Positions 1 through 9,529 of a stretch of 10,270 nt of DNA are shown here, piece after piece. The stretch comes from Pigoraptor vietnamica. Its lineage: Eukaryota; Opisthokonta; Filasterea. The position numbers and the translations under genes were made by a program. The notes beneath the pieces are model-generated. The model saw nothing but the letters and a program-made list of their open reading frames with translations. It did not search any database and was not told the DNA's origin. Every line of letters begins with the position of its first letter. Within the stretch, counting starts at the first letter, position 1. The stretch lies in the NCBI GenBank assembly GCA_943704525.1, contig CALSCQ010001712.1, positions 1 to 10,270 of the forward strand, written 5' to 3'.

Positions 1-80
1 CCCCCCGGTCCCCTTCCTCTCTCTCGGTGGCTCTACTTCCGCGCCATGTCCCAAAGTGCAAATTGTCACCGACAGCAGAC

Positions 81-854
81 CTTGTGCTGCACGACGACGA
101 CTTCGCCAAAGGCACCGCGGCCAATGACTTTGATCGTGTTGAAGTCATTTCGGTTCGGACGAAGCGACTCGACCGTGCCGAGAATTTGCTTGACTGCACC
201 GGGAGCAACAGCAGAGTCACAACAGAGTCACAGCGCCAGCATGATGAAGGCCGCGCTTTCACCGTACACCATTGCAACGCAGTAACATTCGTCCAGCCGC
301 CAGAGTCCAATAAGAACACGCCCGCACATGCACATCTGTGTAACCGACCCGCGCATCCCTTCCATCGACACTCACACTTCTCAAGAAACTGCGGAGCATT
401 GGCGATGCGCCGTCCCTCGGGCGTGTTGCAGTTGTCAAACAGAACGCGCAGTGTGTCCTGCGCACACGCGACGGCGTAAGAAAGGTCGGGGCTTCCAAAT
501 GCCTCGCAAACGAACCGTCAACAACTGCTCTGCACATCACACACACACACACACAAGCGCATGCAGCTTCACTTGGGGGCACATGCACGTCCCTCACATG
601 CACATCCCTCTCCCCCTTTCGCGAACCACCGACGTCTCCGCCATGCACCAGCACACACAAACCAGTTCGTGCGACAATGACGCACAACAGCCCAGCACAC
701 CCCTCGCCACACCCACAAGCAGGCTCTCGAGGTTAATCACAGAGTCAATGTCGAAGATGAGGTTCTGCAGGCGGTTGAAGCGCGTCTTGTAGTCGACGCC
801 GCTGTTGTCAGGCACCACCAGCGCAACGGCGTCCTTGTCCGCCTTAGACGCCAT
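81..854 (-). CDS. AGC-family Ser/Thr kinase, DMPK/MRCK/ROCK group, N-terminal part (gene runs off the left edge)
   Basis: Three exons read on the minus strand: 854-717, 457-376 and 193-81, joined in phases 0 and 1, giving 111 residues. The start is the ATG at 854. Residues 25-46 (RFNRLQNLIFDIDSVI then NLESLL) continue across the first intron into DTLRVLFDNCNTPEGRR. This matches the helical segment that precedes the kinase domain in MRCK, DMPK and ROCK. Exon 3 then opens the kinase domain with NDFNTIKVIGRGAFGEV, a textbook glycine-rich loop (G98, G100, G103). The catalytic lysine and everything after it lie beyond the window. Known for the family: Rho/Rac/Cdc42-effector kinases acting on actomyosin. 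That role is inferred, since no GTPase-binding part is visible. NDR/LATS kinases share the loop but not this N-terminal region. The last donor is uncertain: AAG followed by GTCTGC at 80 is weak, and GTGACA about 11 nt further on is an alternative. Confidence 0.85.
538..555. repeat. (CA)9 microsatellite in kinase intron 1
   Basis: Uninterrupted CA dinucleotides on the plus strand inside the 458-716 intron. The transcript of the kinase gene carries this as UG repeats, roughly in the 3' half of the intron. Confidence 0.95.
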
Positions 855-1117
855 CGCGCACGTCGCCCAACGGCGCACTCACTCCCAATGCGCGCCCGCA
901 ACGCCCGACACCCTCGGCACCCGCCAGTAGTACAAGCGTTGTGTCAATGAGAAAGTCTATCGCGCTTGCTGTGAAGGGTACGCTGCCGAAAATAATGGAT
1001 ATGGCTGATTCTGCGTGCTCACAACTGCGACAACGGCGGTTTTGGGTGTGTGGGTTGGTTGTGGCTGACAAAAAATTTCGAATTATTTTGGAGTAAGAAA
1101 AAAGTTGAATCAAAATA
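855..1117. other. Spacer between kinase start and tRNA gene
   Basis: No coding exon is recognisable. It must hold the 5' flank of the minus-strand AGC kinase and the 3' flank of the tRNA gene. The part nearest the tRNA is AT-rich, with A-runs at 1069-1074 and 1098-1103, unlike the GC-rich part next to the kinase ATG. Confidence 0.6.
1098..1103 (-). terminator. RNA polymerase III T-run terminator of tRNA-Val
   Basis: Six A on the plus strand, so TTTTTT on the transcribed sense, 14 nt past the tRNA discriminator base. A shorter TTTT lies at 1112-1115, just after the tRNA 3' end, and could also stop transcription. Confidence 0.8.
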
Positions 1118-1190
1118 TGCTAGCGGCCGGGCTCGAACCGACGACCTCACGTGTGTAAGACGTGCGTCATAACCTCTAGACTACGCCAGC
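1118..1190 (-). tRNA. tRNA-Val (anticodon UAC)
   Basis: A 73-nt cloverleaf folds cleanly on the minus strand. The acceptor stem GCTGGCG pairs with CGCTAGC (seven pairs, one G-U), and the discriminator is A. The anticodon stem CACGT/ACGTG is perfect. The loop CTTACAC puts TAC at positions 34-36, which reads GUA valine codons. The T arm GTCGG/CCGGC encloses TTCGAGC. The D stem has three good pairs and a T-T mismatch. The internal polymerase III promoters are present: A box TAGTCTAGAGG (1183-1173) and B box GGTTCGAGCCC (1139-1129). No CCA is encoded and no intron is present, as expected for an intact nuclear tRNA gene. It lies in the spacer between two divergent protein genes. Confidence 0.97.
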
Positions 1191-1334
1191 CAATCATCAT
1201 CGAGCATTTCGGTTGGTTGCCTTCTTGTACCCGAGGGGATCACCCCGGATGTTTTGGTGTCTGTGAATTGTGTGGTGACGTGCCGACGTCTTGAACGTAT
1301 GCCTTTCTTCGTCGTCGTACATTGTGCGTGCTGC

Positions 1335-1340
1335 ATGTAG
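1335..1340 (+). promoter_or_regulatory. Minimal start-stop upstream ORF before the PX gene
   Basis: The sequence ATGTAG, a start codon followed at once by a stop, ends 8 nt before the chosen ATG of the PX gene. If it lies in the mRNA leader it could stall scanning ribosomes. Whether the transcript starts upstream of it cannot be seen here. Confidence 0.4.
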
Positions 1341-1348
1341 TGGCTGCG

Positions 1349-1822
1349 ATGGCCGATCGCAAGTGGTCCGTAGCAGTAGTGTCTGCGGAAGTGCAGCACA
1401 CAAATTTTGACGACGATGTGGCGGTGCGTACAGAGGACCCTGTTGAGCATGTCATGTTGGACAAATTTGTAGTGACTGCGTTTGCCGTTGCAGCTTTATA
1501 AGATTGAAACGCGCACGGACGACGGGCGATCGTTTGTCGTGCTCAAGCGTTATTCTCTGATTAGCGACTTTCGGGAAAAGGTGTGTTATTTGTCGCGAGT
1601 GGTGACCAGGGCGCCGTGTCGTTGCTGACGTGCGCGTGTTCTCGTTGCAGCTTGTCGACTTTTACAAGGCGCACCATCCCATTTTTGTCGCAAATATTCC
1701 CGCATTGCCAAAGAAGGAGTTCAAGCTCTTCCGAAACCACTCGGTGCGTGCGCTTGCCTTTGTAACACAATGCGACTGGCGAGCATACGTGTATGTAATT
1801 TTCTCATACCTTCTTCCTCTGC

Positions 1823-1880
<58 letters not shown>

Positions 1881-2048
1881 CTCTGCGTGCAGGACGCTGC
1901 GTTTGTGGAGGAGCGAAGAGTGGAGATCGACTCGTTCTTCCGCCGGGCCGTTGAGCTGCCGCACGTGTTCGATTGCGACGCCGTGCACGAATTTCTCACC
2001 GGCCTCGACCGCAATGGCAAGGTCGTGTTGGCGAGTGGGCGGTCATGA
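1349..2048 (+). CDS. Small PX-domain (phosphoinositide-binding) protein
   Basis: Four exons: 1349-1423, 1494-1580, 1651-1743 and 1893-2048, all phase 0, giving 136 residues and TGA at 2046. The product is almost only a PX domain. The N-terminal strand region (WSVAVVSAEVQ) leads into YKIETRTDDGRSFVVLKRYS. Here KRYS is the phosphate-binding RRYS-type motif, followed by the helix LISDF. The proline loop is IPALPKKEFKLF. The C-terminal helices follow: FVEERRVEIDSFFRR and then DAVHEFL. Family knowledge: PX domains bind PtdIns(3)P and related lipids and target proteins to endosomes. The basic residues kept here support lipid binding. No BAR, SH3, kinase or membrane segment follows. Introns 1 and 2 are both 70 nt. 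The start is supported by the PX domain being complete from it. Its 3' end faces the CaM-kinase gene, with 112 nt between the stop codons. Confidence 0.9.
1826..1879. repeat. (CA)27 microsatellite in PX intron 3
   Basis: A perfect 54-nt CA run on the sense strand. It ends 13 nt before the acceptor CAG at 1890-1892, so it occupies the place of the polypyrimidine tract. Intron 3 is 149 nt against 70 nt for the other two introns of this gene; the repeat accounts for much of the difference. Confidence 0.97.
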
Positions 2049-2160
2049 AGCTGGCCCAACAGAGTGCGCGTGCCCTCTCTTCCATATGTTTATGTAGCGA
2101 CCGACGCAATCGACACACGCACGCGCGAGCAGCAAATTATACAAACGCCCGATTGGGGCG

Positions 2161-4227
2161 CTATGTCGAGAGTGGATATCGGAGTGGGCTGAAGTCTCCG
2201 GGATTCGATGTGGATGCAGCGGCCGCAGCGGCAACGATGTCCACGGACCGCCCACGCGAGAGACGCGGTGACCGCGGCGGACTGCTCTCGTCAATGTCGT
2301 CGACAGAGTGCGCACGTATGAGGGGCTTGATGCGCGGCGTGGGCTGAACGGCGGACTTGCGCAGCCGCTCTATCGCGATGACCGTGTTGATGGATCGCTG
2401 CGGGGATGGTTGTCGTCGGGATAAGGAGACATGTAGAGGACAATGGTGTGTGCGTGTGTGTGTGTGTGTGCGTGCGTGCGCGTGTGTGCACATAGATTGC
2501 AGTTAGCCGAATTGCGTCCACGCACCACCCATCGCGAGCGGAGGCTCCTCTCGAGCTTGTCTCGGATCATTTCGAAAATGTTCTTGCGCGAGACGCACGC
2601 ACTTCCCGACACCCACGGGTGCTGGAGGGCCTCGCGCGCGCTGAGGCGCCGCTCGGCGTCCGTCTGAAGCAGCTGCGAGATAAAGTCCTTCGCTGCGAAG
2701 CCAAAGTACGACCACATGCATAAACGTGAGTGCATGAACGACTCGCGTACAGTGCATTCAGGGCCAAGGTGTGTGACAGTGTGCAGCAATCGCGTGCTAA
2801 TACAGTGCCATGCTCACGCACCATCCGACGAGGTACCCTCCCACACCGCCCCGTCAAAGTCGAACTTCCCGGCCATGATGTTATCAAACAGAATGTTTCC
2901 GTTATCGTCTTGGAAGGCGGGTCGCCCGGACAGCCTGCGCACGCACAGCACGTAAGTGCAAAGTCCCCAGACATGCGCACTAGTGACTAACACGCCCACT
3001 GCTACCCACAGCAAGTACAAGAGTGCCGTTACGCAACAGTGCGGGTTCCCCACAACATAACACACGATGACGCAGTGCTCGTTACCCACAGCAAGTACAC
3101 GATGACGCCGAGGGACCACATGTCGACGGCCTTTCCATAGGGGAGCTTGCCCGCCAGCACTTCAGGCGCTGCGCAACGAAGGACAGACCAGGAATGAAGG
3201 TTTGCGTGTCAACACATCAACTTGGACAGGGACTGTACTGTTGTCTCCTCTTGGCGATCGCCTCCCCGAACCCCACCGCAGTACGTCGGCGTCCCGCACT
3301 GTGTTGTCATGAGCAGCTTGTCGTCCCCCTGCCGCTTCAACCGCGCGAGCCCAAAGTCCGCAATCATGATGCGGGCGTTTGGCGCGTTACTGCGACGAAA
3401 TGGTTTGCAGCGTTGGCAAACAGCATGATGGCCTCAATCAATCACGAGGATCACATTGATGCGCATATCGCGCAACAGCGCACACAACTCGTAGGAACGC
3501 ACCTCTCAAACAGAAGGTTTTCGGGCTGCAATGTGAAAGTAGACGTTAGGATAATGGCCAGACGGAGAGATGGGACGACGCCACACAGACACTCACTTTG
3601 AGGTCGCGGTGCACGCAGCCCTGCGCGTGCATGTAGTCCAGCGCGGACAGAATGGAGCCAACGATGGCGCTGGCGTCCTGCTCGGAGAACGTCCCGCGGT
3701 CGAAAATGTGGTCGAGCAGCTCGCCACCGGTAACACTGGGAGGGGCAAACACAGATAAGCAAAGCAAAGCGAGAAGACAGCTTGCGCGCGCGTGCACGGC
3801 CAAGCAGACAGCGCAACAAGTCTTCAGCCGGAAACTCAAAGGCAGTACCCACAGGTCCATGACAATGATGCAGTGGTCGCGCGTCTCGACAAAATCGTGC
3901 ATGCGCACAATGTGCGGGTGCGAGAGACGGCGGAGGACATCAGCCTCGGCACGGCTTGAGTCGTTGTTGTCACGCGGCATGATCTTCGCCGCAAACGACC
4001 TGCTCGACGACAACTCGACGACCTCCACGATTTTCGAATTGGAGCCCCTGCACGGCGCACAAGAACTACACTCAGCAACAGCACAGCAACCCTCCATCGC
4101 CACTCATATCCAAAGCAATTGCTTGAGCTGTAAATGACAAGCGACCCACTGACCTCCCAATCACGCGCCTGAACTTGTACTTGGACGAAAAGGCGGGGTC
4201 CGCCACGGACGAGGAGCGGTACCCCAT
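2161..4227 (-). CDS. CaM-kinase-type Ser/Thr protein kinase (CAMK group)
   Basis: Nine exons: 4227-4154, 4047-3853, 3735-3597, 3525-3503, 3389-3277, 3168-3090, 2934-2822, 2692-2526 and 2397-2161. They total 1140 nt and 379 residues with phases agreeing throughout. The kinase domain is complete. The glycine loop is IGRGSNSKIV (Ser at the third Gly), followed by K46 in AAKIM, E59, and HRDLK at 132-136 with D134 catalytic. N139 sits in PENLLF, DFG at 155-157, and the activation segment CGTPTYCAPEVL has T177. HPWV ends the domain. Residues 282-317 (NIFEMIRDKLERSLRSRW then VRSINTVIAIERLRK) resemble the basic, Trp-containing autoinhibitory and calmodulin-binding segment of CaM kinases. The tail has two RxxSVD motifs and six alanines. 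It is likely a Ca2+/calmodulin-controlled kinase, similar in length to CaMKI. The ATG at 4227 is preceded by an in-frame TAA. Exon 8 could instead end 3 nt earlier. Confidence 0.93.
2446..2488. repeat. Imperfect (GT)n tract in CaM-kinase intron 8
   Basis: GT dinucleotides interrupted by CG steps on the plus strand. The kinase transcript sees CA repeats, mid-intron. Confidence 0.9.
3003..3108. repeat. Two short direct repeats copying the end of CaM-kinase exon 6 into its intron
   Basis: The 17-mer TACCCACAGCAAGTACA occurs at 3003-3019 and 3083-3099. The 12-mer ACACGATGACGC occurs at 3062-3073 and 3097-3108. The right-hand copies span the real end of exon 6 and its splice donor. The left-hand copies are intronic and include a second, identical donor sequence. 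Confidence 0.9.
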
Positions 4228-4693
4228 GCTTGTGGGGCCCTCCGGAGCGACGGCACCAATCAGTCGCGTCACACTAACTGATTAGCTGGTCAGTGTTCTC
4301 AATAGATGGACAGTGCTGGCGCTCCTTATCCCGCGCCACTTGGCCACGGGGGAACTACCGCGCGGTCAGACGCGATTTTGAAAAAAAAGTTGTGACACGC
4401 GCGATGCGTCTAAAAAAAGACACCGGCACGCGGGTGTGCCCCGGCAATGCCGCAACTGAACCCGCAACGACCGACCGCAGCAGCCGCAAGCAAACGGCGC
4501 GGGGCAATTCGTGCGCGCACACGTCACGCGGGATGCAAGGAGAAGACGACGTCGCTCAAAAAATGGGCACGTTCGCGCCTTTCCGCGCTTCGGTGCACGC
4601 GCAATGTCGGGCTTAGCACTACGTCTGTCCGCGTCGGACGCTTTTGCTTCCGTCGTCGTTTCCTGGTGAATCGGCGCCCAAATCGGGAAATGC

Positions 4694-4803
4694 GCGCCAA
4701 ATTGAACGCCCCGGATGTCGCTATTTGGGCTGTTAGTAATCCCTGTAGGCCTTATATGGGAATATACTGGAAATTAGACCGCCCCGGATGTTACCGAATA
4801 TGG
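4694..4803. promoter_or_regulatory. Cluster of promoter-like motifs upstream of the CaM-kinase
   Basis: Within 110 nt there are: TTTGGCGC on the minus strand (4694-4701, the E2F consensus), CCGGATGT twice (4711-4718 and 4784-4791, each inside an identical 12-mer), and CCTTATATGG (4750-4759, a perfect CArG box). CCGAATATGG (4794-4803) is a CArG box with one mismatch. On the minus strand the CArG box also reads as a TATA-like CATATAAGG facing the CaM-kinase gene. All these are short motifs, and each could occur by chance in 10 kb. Confidence 0.3.
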
Positions 4804-4908
4804 TATCTGGACAGGATTCATGTCACCCGCCGGAGGAGAAACAGCCCGATCAGCACAAAGCACACTGTGACTGCAAACTGGTGCCTTTTATACGTGTGTG
4901 ATAGGCAC

Positions 4909-4926
4909 GTGTGTGTGTGTGTGTGT
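4909..4926. repeat. (GT)9 microsatellite downstream of NAMPT
   Basis: A perfect 18-nt GT run on the plus strand, 78 nt past the NAMPT stop codon. The transcript sense is CA. It may lie in the 3' untranslated region. Confidence 0.9.
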
Positions 4927-5004
4927 TGCGTGCAGGCGCAAGTGGACAGTCATTTGGGAGGCATGAGAGTGTGTATGTATGTGTGTTTCAGTGTACGAGG
5001 CCGG

Positions 5005-7713
<2,709 letters not shown>

Positions 7714-8013
7714 GGCAGCCCACGTGAGTGCGCGCCGAAAAGAAGCACACGCGCACTCTTATCCCCCGTTCCAGCACTCGCGTCCTTCACTCGCTTTGCA
7801 CTCGCCCTCTCTTCCGAGAATACGGTACTCTGTGCGTGGTTGTCTTGCACACTCAGTCACAGTCACAGGTGTGGACGTCTCGGCAAAGCCACAATCCGCT
7901 TGTCTTCCATTTCGGGATCCATGACGTCACGGTCGGTGTGTGGACTTTTTGAGTTCATTTTTTCACTGGCGCCCGACCCGCTCGACACACGCACGCACGC
8001 GCGAAACAAGAGC
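7714..8013. other. Spacer between DEK-like stop and NAMPT start
   Basis: 300 nt with no recognisable exon. It must contain the DEK-like 3' untranslated region and the NAMPT promoter, both on the minus strand. T-runs on the plus strand lie at 7946-7950 and 7959-7964. No AATAAA is evident. The perfect CRE palindrome is listed separately. Confidence 0.6.
7922..7929. promoter_or_regulatory. CRE palindrome (TGACGTCA) upstream of NAMPT
   Basis: A perfect TGACGTCA, the bZIP (CREB/ATF) consensus, 209 nt upstream of the NAMPT ATG. It lies between two same-strand genes, so it could serve the NAMPT promoter. It is one short motif, and binding is not shown. Confidence 0.4.
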
Positions 8014-9420
8014 TCACGCCTGGCAAGCCTCGCCGATCCATTCGTTGAGATCGTCCTTGCGCGCGACGACGTCAAACGTGGGAAACTTGCTCGCGATCTT
8101 CTCCTTGAGCTGTGTGGGACAAATGGCCGGCACATGTGAGCACATAAAGCACGCACGCGTACCAACGACGCCAGTAAGGCATGTTCACAAAGCGCATAAT
8201 GCACAGGGCGGGTGACAAGCGACACGCACGTTTCGCTTGGTGAGCTGCTCGAGGTCTGACTTGGACACAATGTCGACAATGGCGGCCTTGACCTCCTCGT
8301 CCGTGGGACCGCTCTTCGCCTTCTTCGCAAGGGGCTGGTCGTCGTCCGAATCCGATTCGGCCGCTGCGTCGCAACACACATTAGCGCTCCACCCCGACGC
8401 AAGCGGCACCTGATGCATCTCATGCACGCACACACAACGCAGAACACAATGTAACGCACCCTTCCTTTTGGCGGGCTTGGCGGGAGAGCGCGCCTTGGCC
8501 TTGGGCTTCGGCTTCTCCTCCTCCTCAGAGCTGTCGCTCGACGCGGAATCGTCCGACGAGTCCTCGCTGGACGACTCGGCGGCCTTCTTCTTCGGCGAGG
8601 CCTTGGTCTTCTTGGCCGCCGCCTTCTTCACCGCCGCCTTCTTGGGGCTCTTCTTTGGCGACGACTGCGGCACAACACCGGCGCGTGAGGCCTTTGCGCG
8701 CCGGCACAAATTACAGCGGGAGCGCACACGTGGTGCACGCGAATAAACATAGTAAACCAGAAGAATGACGGAGAGAGACCTGCGTACCTTGGCACCACCC
8801 GACGCCTCCCACGCCTTGAGTTCGCGCTCGTAGCGCTCCCTGTCCTGTGCGGCCTGCTGCGTGTACTTCTTCTTGTCATCGTCGGACATCTTGCCCCACA
8901 ACTCACCGAGCTTCGACGCAATCACCGTCACACTGTCGCCGGGATTGGCCTCCTTGAGCGCCGCACGCCGGTCTCCGGCCTGAGAGCGCACAGAGGTCAG
9001 TGGCGTGCAGGGCATCAGACACAACGACGGTGTGGTTGAGTGCCTAAAGTCACGCCCACACACAAGCAAGTGGCATGCAGGCATCAGACACAACGACGGT
9101 GTGGTTGAGTGCCTAAAGTCACGCCCACACACAAGTCAGTGCATTGGACACAAAGACGGTGTGGTTGACAGTCGCGAGACACAGGTGTGAGAGTGACACC
9201 CACGAAGAACATAAACGCCGTCAGCGGTCGCTTGGGTCCGCCCTTGTCTTCCTGCGATTGCGACGGGGCGATAGCAATCAGCAAACAGCAAAGGGAATTG
9301 TGCACGAGTGTATGGCATCATATTGAATTGAGTTCGCACCTTCTTGGCCTTCTTGGCCTTGCCCTTGCCCTGCGATGCAAAATCACACACACACACACAC
9401 GCACACACACACGCACACAC

Positions 9421-9456
<36 letters not shown>

Positions 9457-9498
9457 GCACACACACACACACACACGCACACACACACACACACATAC

Positions 9499-9529
<31 letters not shown>

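Larger units (their letters stand above)
4228..5004. other. Long intergenic spacer (CaM-kinase 5' flank, NAMPT 3' flank)
   Basis: No gene supported. A plus-strand open frame of 232 codons covers part of it, but the translation is arginine-rich, resembles no family I know, and runs antisense into the last NAMPT exon. The spacer holds A-runs at 4381-4388 and 4411-4417, an AT-richer patch near 4720-4830 with promoter-like motifs, and a (GT)9 tract at 4909-4926. The CaM-kinase promoter is expected here, because that gene reads leftward from 4227. Confidence 0.6.

Noticed and set aside
27-792. Plus-strand open frames over the left end (27-479, 328-792)
   Set aside because: They lie antisense to the AGC-kinase exons, which are identified by the conserved glycine loop and matching splice phases. 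Their own translations show no domain.
4228-4272. Extension of the CaM-kinase start upstream to a GTG at 4272
   Set aside because: GTG is not a usual eukaryotic start. The ATG at 4227 has A at -3 and G at +4, and a TAA lies just upstream of the GTG in the same frame.
9001-9168. Possible CRISPR-like array
   Set aside because: The whole unit repeats without unique spacers, there are only two to three copies, and the setting is a eukaryotic intron.
9005-9190. Plus-strand open frame with a repeated 23-residue peptide
   Set aside because: Produced by the 69-nt minisatellite, which lies in an intron of the well-supported minus-strand gene. Nothing else suggests coding on the plus strand.
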